Source of the DNA: Candidatus Hydrogenedentota bacterium
GTDB taxonomy: Bacteria > Hydrogenedentota > Hydrogenedentia > Hydrogenedentales > JAJRTN01
Reading direction: 5' to 3'
Assembly (NCBI GenBank): GCA_024278275.1
Contig: JAJRTN010000192.1
Location: forward strand, 1 to 40,871
Length of the DNA stretch: 40,871 nt
Position numbers and translations under genes: made by a program. Shown here piece after piece: positions 7,310 to 14,953 of the stretch; within the stretch, counting starts at the first letter, position 1; each line of letters begins with the position of its first letter. The notes beneath the pieces were generated by a model. It was not told the DNA's origin and ran no database searches. It was given only the letters and a program-made list of their open reading frames with translations.

Positions 7310-7773
7310 TTCAATGCTCCATGGATGTCGCGGAAATGGAGCAGGGCCGTCATGAAATCATCGCCCACGTAGGGAGGAAGATAGTCTCCCAGCCCCTCTT
7401 CCGCCATGCGCTCACTCATGGCGGTCACCGCGTTGGCCGCGAGGATCAGGGTGAACTCCCACAATGCGCGGTGTTTCTCCCAGAAACCCGGCGGGGTCTG
7501 GAGGATCGCCGTCATGAGATCGCCCGGGTGTTCAGCCGCCTGAACGAACGGATCGTCTTCGAGACGGGCAAGCGCCAACGGCACCGTGTGGAGGAGCGAC
7601 ACGTTCTCCCGTGTAAGCGCCAGCAACTCCGCCGGCCCCAGCTTGCGTGTGGGGACGGTACACAGCTTGTACAGCATGCCGGCCTGATGATCGGCGAATT
7701 CATCCGGTTCGGGCGTCGCCACGCCCAGTTCAACCAGCGACCGGTTGGTATCGAATCTCACTTCCAGGCCCAT
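7306..7773 (-). CDS. CdiI-like contact-dependent inhibition immunity family protein
   Basis: A 155-aa cytoplasmic protein. The middle segment, LTRENVSLLHTVPLALARLE then DDPF and HPGDLMTAIL ending in GFW, matches what I recall of the CdiI immunity family (hydrophobic PLAL, then a GDLL..VL segment and FW). Members protect cells from CdiA toxins in known systems, but many occur as orphans. No CdiA/CdiB gene is nearby. The start has AAAGGAG five bases upstream. Its stop overlaps the rluD start (ATGA), an odd partner for an immunity gene, so a housekeeping role cannot be excluded. Family call is from recognition only. Confidence 0.6.
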   Translation of the reverse strand: MGLEVRFDTNRSLVELGVATPEPDEFADHQAGMLYKLCTVPTRKLGPAELLALTRENVSLLHTVPLALARLEDDPFVQAAEHPGDLMTAILQTPPGFWEKHRALWEFTLILAANAVTAMSERMAEEGLGDYLPPYVGDDFMTALLHFRDIHGALK

Positions 7774-8343
7774 GGGAACTCCTTTGGGAGAGTTAAGAAC
7801 CGTAACGAATCATTTATATTGCAGGCATGGCACCCCTGTCGTTCATGGTGATGACAGCCCGCGTCGTCATAGGCATAGCTTAACACGGAATCATCCTGAT
7901 CCGTAATAGACGTCACCCGCCCACCCGCCCCGCGTCATCGTCTATCCAGTCCCGGACTTGGCTTGCTTCTCTTGGAATCGGACTACCGGGAAACGGGTAT
8001 AAGAGACAAAGTTCGATCCAGGAGAAGATGGAAAGATGGGAGACGAGAAGCGAATACGGAAACCGTTTAGGGCCCATTTATAACGGGTAATGCAGCGACT
8101 TGAATCGCGGGCGGATAGGAGCACCTTCCTGAAGAATCGCTGATTGACTCTTGTTTTTACGACAGGTTTCCTGGCCGTTTTTCCGGGATACGCTGCTCGC
8201 AAAAAGGCGGTTCGGCCGCAGGTGACCTTTGGTCGCATCGCAAATCCAGGGATGGAAGGTTTGGACCACGCCGGGGGTTTCGTGTATAAATGAGGAAGAT
8301 ACGGATTCCTAGGGAAGATGAACCTTGACAGGGAGAGCGTGGT
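7774..8343. other. 570-bp intergenic region
   Basis: I see no gene here. The only long open frame is a minus-strand shadow that runs on through the DinB-like gene and has low-complexity, non-protein-like sequence. The right end holds a promoter (8261-8290) for that gene, and the left end must hold the promoter of the CdiI-like/rluD pair, where ATATAAAT on the minus strand near 7815-7822 is a possible -10. Confidence 0.4.
8261..8290 (+). promoter_or_regulatory. sigma-70-like promoter of the DinB-like gene
   Basis: TTGGAC (8261-8266) and TATAAA (8285-8290) are 18 bases apart. The start codon follows about 54 bases downstream of the -10. Confidence 0.45.
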
Positions 8344-8847
8344 ATGGCTGGCGGCGTAACCGGGATCTATGCGCGGATGTTGGAGAAGGCACGGCGGGAA
8401 ACTTTGGCGGCGGCGGACCAGGTGCCCGAGGCACGGCGCTTGTTCCAGCTTGCGGAAGGGCGCGCCACGCCCCTGTGGCTGGTGGGTCACCTCGCCAACA
8501 CGTACAACAACATCATCCTCCAGTGGATGTTCGAGTCCGGAAGTGCCATGGTGGGTGATTTGTCGCGCAGGTTCTCCCCCGATTTCGTTGGCGGAATCGC
8601 CCCCACGAACAACCCCGATGATTATCCCGCGTGGGATGAAGTAATGAGCCTTTACGACGAAGCCATGAAGCGCGTGGTGGAAAAGGTTTCGGCGTTGGAT
8701 GACACCATGCTCGGGCAGCCGTTGCCGGGGGAATTGCCCGCACGGCTGCGGGGTTTTTTCACCGATCACGGGGTAACGCTGGATCAGATGATCAGTCACG
8801 ATGCCTACCATCGCGGTCAGATCGTTTTGCTGGGGAAATGTTCTTGA
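8344..8847 (+). CDS. DinB-superfamily metal-dependent protein
   Basis: A 167-aa four-helix-bundle protein of the DinB/YfiT type. The metal triad is visible as His49 (LVGHLANTY) and the pair His152 and His156 in ISHDAYHRGQIVLL, the C-terminal signature of the family. Members include bacillithiol or mycothiol S-transferases and damage-inducible proteins; the specific substrate cannot be told. A GGGAG lies about eight bases before the ATG. It stands alone between a promoter and the symporter operon. Confidence 0.85.
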   Translation: MAGGVTGIYARMLEKARRETLAAADQVPEARRLFQLAEGRATPLWLVGHLANTYNNIILQWMFESGSAMVGDLSRRFSPDFVGGIAPTNNPDDYPAWDEVMSLYDEAMKRVVEKVSALDDTMLGQPLPGELPARLRGFFTDHGVTLDQMISHDAYHRGQIVLLGKCS

Positions 8848-8884
8848 AGTTGAGCCGCGGGGTTCCGCATCGAGGGAGGAGCGC

Positions 8885-9838
8885 ATGCCGGGAATAGCCG
8901 AGGAAGCCGCCAGTTCACTGACGGGCGTGGATGTTTCCATTGTTGTTATCTACATGATTGGCGTGCTCGTTTTAGGCACGTTTTTCGGACGTTACGTCAA
9001 GTCCGCGGGTGATTTCTTCGTGGCGGGCCGTGCGCTGCCTTTCTGGGCCATTGGCACGTCGGTGGTGGTGAGTGACATTGGCGCGACTGATTTCATCGCC
9101 ACGGCGGGGGCGGGCTATACCTACGGTATCGCGGCGGCGAACTTCGACTGGATGGGCTCCATGCCCGCCATGGTGATTGCGGCCTTCATTTTCGTACCCT
9201 ATTACTGGCGTGCGGGCGTGTTCACCATTCCGGAGTTTCTCGGGCGGCGTTATAACGCCGCCGTTCAGATGATTCATGCGGCCATCTGGGGCATCGTGCT
9301 GCTTACCATGCTTTCCGTCATGCTTTGGCTCACGGCACAGATGCTGAACACGATCCTCGGTTGGGATGTGTACCTTTGTATCTGGCTCATCGTGGTGATA
9401 ACCGGCATTTACACGCTCTCCGGCGGGCTCTCGGCGGTGGTGATGACCGACGTGGTGCAGCTTGTGGTCATGTTCGTGGGGGGGGCGGCCCTGCTGCTGC
9501 TGAGTCTCCACGCCACGGGGGGCTGGGGCAACTTGCAGGATCAGGTCGCGAAAAGACCTTCCGAGGCCATCGTTTTCTACACCTTCAAGGATAGGGAAGC
9601 CGCCAAAGCGTTCGAGGGGGCGAAACACCTGGAGAAAGCGCTGGCGGGCAGTGGGGTGGATGTGCTGGAGATCGCCCCGGCGGCGGGCCGCATCGAGCCG
9701 CACCGCCGGGCCTACCGCGTCAGCCTGAACGGCCTGTTACCGGCAACCGACAGCCTTGACGCGGGGGGGGAGACCAAACGGGTAATCTTCGACCGGCTCA
9801 CGGCGGCCGCTCCGGCGGGGGTTGGTGTGGATGGGTAA
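8885..9838 (+). CDS. sodium:solute symporter, N-terminal part, ended by an in-frame stop
   Basis: First 317 codons of a solute:sodium symporter (SSS/SGLT-type). DVSIVVIYMIGVLVLGTFFG is TM1, SAGDFFVAGRALPFW is the family's hallmark N-terminal loop, and FTIPEFLGRRYN and YTLSGGLSAVVMTDVVQ are further SSS motifs. GGAGGAG precedes the ATG at 8885. The frame ends at a TAA (9836-9838), but the same frame continues at once with transporter sequence (from IRLFGSFFKLLLP) to 10735. Before the stop lies an unusual polar stretch of about 90 residues (KDREAAKAFEGAKHLEKALA onward) which I do not recognise and which appears to be a loop insertion. One base change would restore a 616-aa protein; CAA to TAA is an easy route. 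Confidence 0.85.
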   Translation: MPGIAEEAASSLTGVDVSIVVIYMIGVLVLGTFFGRYVKSAGDFFVAGRALPFWAIGTSVVVSDIGATDFIATAGAGYTYGIAAANFDWMGSMPAMVIAAFIFVPYYWRAGVFTIPEFLGRRYNAAVQMIHAAIWGIVLLTMLSVMLWLTAQMLNTILGWDVYLCIWLIVVITGIYTLSGGLSAVVMTDVVQLVVMFVGGAALLLLSLHATGGWGNLQDQVAKRPSEAIVFYTFKDREAAKAFEGAKHLEKALAGSGVDVLEIAPAAGRIEPHRRAYRVSLNGLLPATDSLDAGGETKRVIFDRLTAAAPAGVGVDG

Positions 9839-9913
9839 ATCCGCCTGTTCGGCAGTTTCTTCAAGCTTCTCCTTCCCCACGATACGTCAACGCCCTACCC
9901 GTGGACCGGGATC

Positions 9914-10735
9914 GTGTTTGGGTTGGGCATCGTCATGGCCACGGGCTACATGGCGGGCAATCAATCCGTGGTCCAGCGTACTTTAGGCGCGCGGTCCGAG
10001 TGGGACGCCAAGGGCGGCATGCTCTTCGCCGGTTTCCTCAAGGTCTTTATCCCGCTCCTGGTCATTGTGCCGGGACTGGCCGCCGTGGTGGTGGAGCCTG
10101 GCCTGGCCAAGGGCGACATGGCGGTGCCGAGCATGATCCGCGATATTCTTCCGCCGGGGTTGCGGGGGCTCATGTTCGCGGCGCTCTTCGCGGCGCTCAT
10201 GTCAAGCGTGGACTCCAGCCTGAACTCCTGCGCCACCATCTGGACCACCGACCTCTACGGCCGGGTGCATCAGTGGGTCACGGGAGCCGAACTCAACGCG
10301 AAAAAGGCGCTCTTCCTGGGCCGCGCCTGCACGCTGGTATTTATTCTTCTGGCGGGCTTCGGGGCGCCCCTCCTCGAAGGCGAGGAGACCATGTACAATT
10401 TCATTCAGACCGCCCTATCCATGTTCCAGGGGCCGGTTTTCGCCATCCTCCTGCTCGGTATCATGTGGCGTCGCACCACCCAGTGGGGCGGCCTGGCGGG
10501 GCTGGTTCTGGGGGTGACGTTCACCACCATCCTCCACAACATTGACAACCTCTTTCCTTCCGACGACCCTTTCCTTTTCGTGGCGTGGTGGTCTTTCGTC
10601 TTTTCCATCGTAGCGACCGTGGTGGTGAGCCTGCTCACGCCCAGGGATCCCGATGAGAAAGTGCGGGGCCTGGTGTTTGGACAAATCGTGACCGACGGCG
10701 AGATACAACGCGTACTGCGGGAAAGGTCCTCCTGA
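9914..10735 (+). CDS. sodium:solute symporter, C-terminal part
   Basis: Continuation in the same frame of the symporter begun at 8885; the frame is open from 9839 and the first plausible internal start is the GTG at 9914. It has the SSS core GYMAGNQSVVQRTLGA, FAALFAALMSSVDSSLNS (the conserved serine-rich sodium-site helix) and several TM helices after it. It lacks the first six or so helices, so it could not work alone. No ribosome binding site is visible before 9914, which favours a split or interrupted gene rather than an independent one. The terminal TGA overlaps the ATG of the next gene (TGATG). Confidence 0.8.
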   Translation: MFGLGIVMATGYMAGNQSVVQRTLGARSEWDAKGGMLFAGFLKVFIPLLVIVPGLAAVVVEPGLAKGDMAVPSMIRDILPPGLRGLMFAALFAALMSSVDSSLNSCATIWTTDLYGRVHQWVTGAELNAKKALFLGRACTLVFILLAGFGAPLLEGEETMYNFIQTALSMFQGPVFAILLLGIMWRRTTQWGGLAGLVLGVTFTTILHNIDNLFPSDDPFLFVAWWSFVFSIVATVVVSLLTPRDPDEKVRGLVFGQIVTDGEIQRVLRERSS

Positions 10736-11016
10736 TGGATACCCTGCTTGCGGCATTTTCGGACGGCATCGACCGCGTTTTCGGCCCTCCTTTGCGGGCA
10801 TTCTTTCACCCCATCGACCGTTTATTCATTCCCATAAGCGCTCCTTGGTGGAAAGCGTGCGCGGTGGCGCTTTTTCTCTGCGCCATTTTGTGGGTCTTTT
10901 CCCTGAGAAAGGAATACGTCAACCTGGATGCGCCCCGAAAGAATCTTTGGTGCGACCTGCGGCTGTGGACCGTGTTGGCCCTGTCCCCCCACATCACCAT
11001 TTACCTCTGGTTTTAA
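10735..11016 (+). CDS. small membrane protein of the symporter operon
   Basis: A 93-aa protein starting in a TGATG overlap with the symporter stop, so it is translationally coupled. One clear TM helix lies at about residues 41-57 (ACAVALFLCAILWVFSL), with a second weak hydrophobic end (LWTVLALSPHITIYLWF). I know no named family. Tight coupling to the transporter suggests an accessory subunit, which is inference. Confidence 0.75.
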   Translation: MDTLLAAFSDGIDRVFGPPLRAFFHPIDRLFIPISAPWWKACAVALFLCAILWVFSLRKEYVNLDAPRKNLWCDLRLWTVLALSPHITIYLWF

Positions 11017-11026
11017 GGAGAGGAAC

Positions 11027-11251
11027 GTGACCGAAAAACCCCAAGCGCCGTCCCCATTCGCGCGGCGCGATGCTGAAACCCTGATCATGCTCGGTGGCTT
11101 CATGGCTATTCTGGGACTGCCCGTGCTGGTTGCGACCTTCTGGGCCGGATCCGGTTTTGCCATGGGCGTAAACGCCCTCAGCGGGCTGGTGTTGCTGGGC
11201 ATCGGCCTGGCGGTTTTGCTTCGGGGCGTCAGTCGCTTCCGGAAGCTATAG
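11027..11251 (+). CDS. small two-TM membrane protein
   Basis: A 74-aa protein with a GTG start at 11027; AAGGAG six bases upstream fixes it and excludes the longer open frame from 10928. Two hydrophobic helices are visible: residues about 20-41 (MLGGFMAILGLPVLVATFWA) and 46-66 (VNALSGLVLLGIGLAVLLRG), with a basic C-terminus. Function unknown. It lies ten bases after the previous gene in the symporter operon. Confidence 0.75.
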   Translation: MTEKPQAPSPFARRDAETLIMLGGFMAILGLPVLVATFWAGSGFAMGVNALSGLVLLGIGLAVLLRGVSRFRKL

Positions 11252-11265
11252 GGACCTGCCCCACC

Positions 11266-11814
11266 GTGCGCCGCCTGCCCGTGTGCCTCTCCGGCGATGA
11301 GGCACGGTCCCGTCTTCGACGTCGTTCCCGGCTGGACTGGATCCTTCGCCGCCACGGCGGGGAACGGGAAGGGCGTGTCGAGCTCATCTGGGTGCCCCAC
11401 TGCCTTTTCACCTTCGAGATGGAAACCGCGCGGGACTTTGGGGAGACCACCGTCTCCGTGGATGCCTGTTCCGGCGCCTTCGCCATTTTCCAAATGGAGG
11501 AGGATTTACTGGATGCCCCGGCCGGGGACGGTGAAGTACTTTCATCCCTGCTGCTCCCCGAGGAGGCCGAAAAAAGAGGGCGGGACAAACTTCTCCAGGC
11601 CATCATGCGCCGCCGGGGCAGCCAGGGTCCCAAGCCCGCGCCGGGACGCCTTCTAAGAAGTGAGACGGTGCTGTTCCCCTTTTGGGTGAAATATGTCCAC
11701 CGTGGAAAAGACCGCCTCGACATCCGTCTCCTGAACGCGGCTACCGGGGAAGCCGGTGGAAACCAGACCCGCGTGGGCGTGCTCCACGCTTTCGTGGCCA
11801 CGAGCAGGCGCTGA
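11266..11814 (+). CDS. hypothetical protein, last gene of the symporter operon
   Basis: A 182-aa soluble protein with a GTG start 14 bases after the preceding stop; AGGGA upstream is a weak ribosome binding site. Visible features are VELIWVPHCLFTFEME early on, VSVDACSGAFAIF mid-protein and FPFWVKYVHRGKDRLDIRLLNAATG near the end. The last segment resembles the C-terminal YPFWVxYYRR...xDAVTG strands seen in uncharacterised zinc-ribbon-containing proteins, but no zinc-binding cysteines are present. No membrane segments. Cotranscription with the symporter is likely from spacing. Confidence 0.65.
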   Translation: MRRLPVCLSGDEARSRLRRRSRLDWILRRHGGEREGRVELIWVPHCLFTFEMETARDFGETTVSVDACSGAFAIFQMEEDLLDAPAGDGEVLSSLLLPEEAEKRGRDKLLQAIMRRRGSQGPKPAPGRLLRSETVLFPFWVKYVHRGKDRLDIRLLNAATGEAGGNQTRVGVLHAFVATSRR

Positions 11815-12179
11815 CCCCTTTTCCATCAGTATCCTTCTGTTTTTCCTTTTTCGCGTCAAAATGGCGTGGTCGGCCCCCACGAAGGCCCCCCATCGTCGTT
11901 CGGATTTCCGCATGTCCGGGTGTCAAAAATCGGGCGGATAACTCTTGACATTCCGCTCAGATTATTCTAAACTATTAGCAAGCATACTTGAGACGCTTCA
12001 GGGCAAGTGTTAAGCACCTCGCGGACCAACTTGGGTTTTGGTCTCCGCGGAAGCGGGATTTCGGCGCAGTCCCGGCATCATCTATTTCCTGCATTTCATC
12101 CGTGAACCCGCCGAAGTGCCCGCCAGAATAACGGATCACACCCGAGGTGCGGGGTGTGGCCAGTATGGGCTGTGGAATT
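11815..12179. other. 365-bp intergenic region before the recombinase fragment
   Basis: No gene seen. It contains a strong promoter (11945-11973) and, at 12019-12050, an imperfect hairpin with CGCGGACCA against TGGTCTCCGCG (two-base bulge). No resolvase catalytic domain sequence is recognisable in any frame, which matters for the truncated recombinase downstream. Confidence 0.5.
11945..11973 (+). promoter_or_regulatory. sigma-70-like promoter upstream of the recombinase fragment
   Basis: TTGACA (11945-11950), a 17-base spacer and TAAACT (11968-11973). The -35 is a perfect consensus. It would give a long leader of about 200 bases before the open frame, containing the hairpin at 12019-12050. 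Confidence 0.55.
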
Positions 12180-12671
12180 ATGGTGAATCTGGCGAAACCA
12201 ATGGTCAAATCAACAGAGAACAGTACCCGGCTGACCCATGGCGCAAAGGTCAAGCGAGGTCAGCTCACGTCGGTTCAGCAAGGCCGTTATGGCACCGGAC
12301 CGGCGCCCTACGGATACCGCCGTGGCATGGAGGGCGAAAAGCCGCTCGTCGTGGATGACCGCGAAGCCGAGGTGGTGCGCACCATCTTCCGGGAGTACCT
12401 GAACACGCGCAGTACGGGCAAAGTGGTGCAGTATCTCCATTCGAAGAACATTCGCACCCGGAAAGGCAATCGCTGGTCCCGCCAGGCGATCTCCATTATC
12501 CTTTCCAACCGTACCTATCGCGGGCGGGTGAGTTATGGCGACGTGGAGACGGAAGGGCTGCACCAACCCATCATCGAGCCGGCGTTGTTTTACAAGGCGA
12601 ACGCCTTGAAAGAGCGCAAACGGCGCCGAGGCGGCATGGACGTGGGAGACGGGCTCTACAGCCTCCGTTAG
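12180..12671 (+). CDS. orphan serine-recombinase domain (catalytic domain missing)
   Basis: A protein of 163 aa from the ATG at 12180 (the frame is open from 12147). GRYGTGPAPYGYRR, then the V-V-R-T-I-F-R-E-Y helix, IRTRKGNRWSRQAISIILSN and RTYRGRVSYG are the hallmarks of the Pfam Recombinase domain of large serine recombinases, which binds DNA after the catalytic resolvase domain. That N-terminal domain (about 150 aa with the nucleophilic serine) is absent, and so are the zinc ribbon and coiled coil that normally follow. It is therefore either a remnant of a mobile element or a stand-alone DNA-binding protein. No good ribosome binding site is visible, so the start is uncertain. Confidence 0.7.
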   Translation: MVNLAKPMVKSTENSTRLTHGAKVKRGQLTSVQQGRYGTGPAPYGYRRGMEGEKPLVVDDREAEVVRTIFREYLNTRSTGKVVQYLHSKNIRTRKGNRWSRQAISIILSNRTYRGRVSYGDVETEGLHQPIIEPALFYKANALKERKRRRGGMDVGDGLYSLR

Positions 12672-12749
12672 CGCCGCGCGATCTGTATATTCCCCCCCCC
12701 CAGCCAGGCAAACGGAGGAATTGTTGCCGCTGTCCGTGTCACGGCACCC

Positions 12750-12825
12750 GTCATCCCCGCGAATTCGGGGAGCCATGGTACGGGGCGACGCCTTTCCCGT
12801 GGGTTCCCGCGTTCGCGGGAATGAC
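12750..12825. repeat. MITE-like imperfect inverted repeat (76 bp), copy A
   Basis: Two arms of 26 bases (12750-12775 and 12800-12825) are inverted relative to each other with five or six mismatches. The outer ends read GTCATCCCCGCGAA and TTCGCGGGAATGAC, a sequence type common in dispersed bacterial hairpin repeats. A related copy lies at 27156-27237. The rest of the gap 12672-12988 contains a run of C at about 12694-12702 and no recognisable gene. Confidence 0.7.
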
Positions 12826-12988
12826 GAGCGGGGTGCCGGAGGCTTTGCTCTGTCGTTGCGAAGCGGCAAAAGAGCATCTCATCGACTGCGTCGTTCCCCG
12901 TGGCGCCATGGCAACCCGTGATTATGAACCCCTTCATCCGTTGCCCCGCTGCTGAGAAGGCTGAATAAGAGGCCACGGGGAAATGTAT

Positions 12989-13507
12989 TCAGTCGATACG
13001 CTCGGGGGGAGACACGTCGAAGGCTATGTCCTCGTCCTTCTCCGGCGACGCCTTGGCCGTGTCCGGGCCGGTCTCCCCGCTGGATGGCGAGTCACCGTCT
13101 TTCCCATCCGTCGACGTGTCATCGGTTTCCACCACCGTGTCGCCCGGCACCTCCTCGGGATTGTAGTCCTGGTACTCGTGTCCGTAATCACCGTTAAAGG
13201 CATAGGGGTCGTCGTCGTTGGGATCCGCCGTGCCGCCGACATCGTCTTCCGGACCAGAGGCATCCCTGTCGGCATCCGTCAGGGCATCGATGTATTGCCC
13301 GGCATCAAATCGGGAAAGCTGATTCATTTCCCGTTTGATGGGCTTGAGTTCCTCCGCCATCTCATGCTTTACATCATCCACGTAGCCCCGGATATCGCGA
13401 ATGGTTTTCACCACGATCTTGGCGAAGTCGGGAAACTTTTCCGGCCCGATCACCACGAGTGCGATCCCCGCGATCAGGGCCATTTCCCCAAAGCCGATAC
13501 CCATCAT
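12989..13507 (-). CDS. tatB: Sec-independent translocase TatA/TatB-family protein with acidic tail
   Basis: Component of the twin-arginine translocase, which exports folded proteins. The N-terminal GIGFGEMALIAGIALVVIGP is the single TM helix with the Tat glutamate, followed by EKFPDFAK and an amphipathic helix (IVVKTIRDIRGYVDDVKHEM). GP-x-x-F/LP after the TM and the early E favour TatB over TatA. The remaining ~100 residues are highly acidic and disordered-looking, rich in Asp, Pro, Ser and Gly. Start set at the ATG at 13507 (172 aa); a GTG at 13540 would add 11 unlikely residues. It lies 74 bases after tatC; a short perfect hairpin (13532-13548, 7-bp stem) occupies the gap. A separate TatA is not in the window. 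Confidence 0.85.
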   Translation of the reverse strand: MMGIGFGEMALIAGIALVVIGPEKFPDFAKIVVKTIRDIRGYVDDVKHEMAEELKPIKREMNQLSRFDAGQYIDALTDADRDASGPEDDVGGTADPNDDDPYAFNGDYGHEYQDYNPEEVPGDTVVETDDTSTDGKDGDSPSSGETGPDTAKASPEKDEDIAFDVSPPERID

Positions 13508-13581
13508 GGTTTGCGTTTTCCCGTATTCATGCCCGCGCACGGCGCGGGATTAAACTTATCCATAGTATAGCGCACGCGTCG

Positions 13582-14478
13582 CTACGCGGGCGTTTCGGGC
13601 CGTTTCTTCTTGGCTCGCACCACCAGGTACGAGGCCAGGATGCTTCCCTCATAGAGCACGACCAGCGGGGCCAGCATGATGCACATGGACAGGGGATCGG
13701 GCGGGGTCAAAAGGGCCGCCGCGACGGCCATGCCCACGATGGCCACCCGCCGGTATTTCTTGAGTGTTGTCGGACTGAGCAGGCCCATGTATACCAGCAC
13801 CAGCACAATCATGGGAAACTGAAAGGCAATGCCAAATCCCACCAGTCCCTTGATGATAAGGGAAAGGTTCTCGTTCAGTCTCAGTTGCAGACTGATGCCT
13901 TCGGGCACCCAGGTGTTCATCAGGTAGGGAACGATAAGGGGGAAAATCCCCCAATACGCCACCGCGATACCGGCGCAGGCCAGCAGACCGCAGCCGATGA
14001 TGACGATCTTGGCCGCATGCTTCTCATTGGGCCGCAGGCCGGGGAAAACGAAAGCGCAGACCTGGTAGAGGATGAAAGGGAAGGCGAGCAGCGCGCCACC
14101 ATAGCCCGCGAGCTTGATCTTCACCAGGACAATTTCAAGGAAGTTCATCACCGTCCAGGTAATGCGTCGGCCCTGGGCGCTTTCGCCGGTTCGCACGCGC
14201 GTGATGGCACGGGTGTCCCGCGGTCCGTCGGTCACGTCTTGCGCGGTCCGGGCCTCGTTGCCCAGGGTGGCGAGATTGAGGGGCGCGATGGGGTAGGCGA
14301 GCACTTCAATAAGGGTGTTGGAGAAGACATAGCACCCGACGGCGGCCACGAGGAGCGCAATGCCTGATCGGATGATGCGTGTGCGTAACTCCCCCAGATG
14401 CTGGGTGAAGCTCATGCGCGACTCATCAATGGGGTCGCTTTGGGTTTGCTGTTCTTCGGCCGTCATCGCGTTTGTCAT
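13582..14478 (-). CDS. tatC: Sec-independent protein translocase TatC
   Basis: The multi-spanning receptor of the twin-arginine translocase. The 298-aa protein contains the family motifs SFTQHLGELRTRII at the N-terminus, NFLEIVLVKIKL before TM2, FPFILYQVCAFVFPGLRPNE with the conserved proline-rich turn, and the late TPPDPLSMCIMLAPL. Six TM helices can be traced. The first periplasmic loop is about 45 residues longer than usual (residues about 70-112, charged and Thr/Arg-rich), accounting for the larger size against about 250 aa. The order is tatC then tatB, reversed from E. coli. An extended -10-like TATACT (minus strand, 14540-14535) may provide a promoter between the HU gene and tatC. Confidence 0.93.
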   Translation of the reverse strand: MTNAMTAEEQQTQSDPIDESRMSFTQHLGELRTRIIRSGIALLVAAVGCYVFSNTLIEVLAYPIAPLNLATLGNEARTAQDVTDGPRDTRAITRVRTGESAQGRRITWTVMNFLEIVLVKIKLAGYGGALLAFPFILYQVCAFVFPGLRPNEKHAAKIVIIGCGLLACAGIAVAYWGIFPLIVPYLMNTWVPEGISLQLRLNENLSLIIKGLVGFGIAFQFPMIVLVLVYMGLLSPTTLKKYRRVAIVGMAVAAALLTPPDPLSMCIMLAPLVVLYEGSILASYLVVRAKKKRPETPA

Positions 14479-14576
14479 GCCTTAATGGATGGTGCGGAAA
14501 TCGGGACAACGCCCGAAGGGTGCTGCCGGGGGTGAGTATACACGATGCATGGACGGCGCGGGAAGGCCGAAGCGTT

Positions 14577-14906
14577 TCATCCACCGTTGGACGGGATGGG
14601 GGAAACCGCCTCCATGACCTTGGCGTGATGGCGTTGCCCGATTCGCTCCTTGAGGGACTTACCCGGTTTGAAAACCGCCACGCGCTTTCTCGCAATGGGG
14701 ACGGAAGCCCCCGTACGCGGATTCCGTCCGATACGGGCGTCGCGGGTTTTCACCTCGAAGACGCCAAAATTACGGATCTCAATCCGTTCCCCATCGGCCA
14801 ATGCCTGAACGACGGTGTCGAGGGTCTTCTGTATGACATCGGACACCTCGTTCTGGGTGAACCCCAGCCGTTCGGAGACCTCTATCACCAGATCCCGTTT
14901 GGTCAC
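14577..14906 (-). CDS. HU/IHF-family nucleoid DNA-binding protein
   Basis: A 109-aa histone-like protein. TKRDLVIEVSERLGFTQNEV is the N-terminal dimerisation helix pair, ERIEIRNFGVFEVKTRDAR leads into the DNA-binding arm, and GRNPRTG with IARKRVAVFKPGKSLKERI completes the fold. The arm carries the Arg-Asn-Pro-x-Thr-Gly motif with the intercalating proline. A short tail of about 20 residues follows the normal end. The GTG start at 14906 is chosen because AAGGA lies about six bases upstream; the longer open frame to 15203 is not protein-like. HU, IHF-alpha and IHF-beta cannot be separated here; the RNFG sequence is IHF-like. Probably cotranscribed with the upstream membrane protein. Confidence 0.92.
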   Translation of the reverse strand: MTKRDLVIEVSERLGFTQNEVSDVIQKTLDTVVQALADGERIEIRNFGVFEVKTRDARIGRNPRTGASVPIARKRVAVFKPGKSLKERIGQRHHAKVMEAVSPIPSNGG

Positions 14907-14953
14907 GGTCGGTCCTTTCCCGCGGAGAAGCGTTTCTCTGGAGGGCGGAGGTG

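Noticed and set aside
7942-8940. 332-aa minus-strand open frame over the DinB-like gene
   Set aside because: No family pattern, and it spans a plus-strand gene with promoter and metal-binding motif.
12694-12702. Run of C bases at the end of the recombinase fragment as a phase-variable tract
   Set aside because: It lies after the stop codon with no gene or promoter close by.
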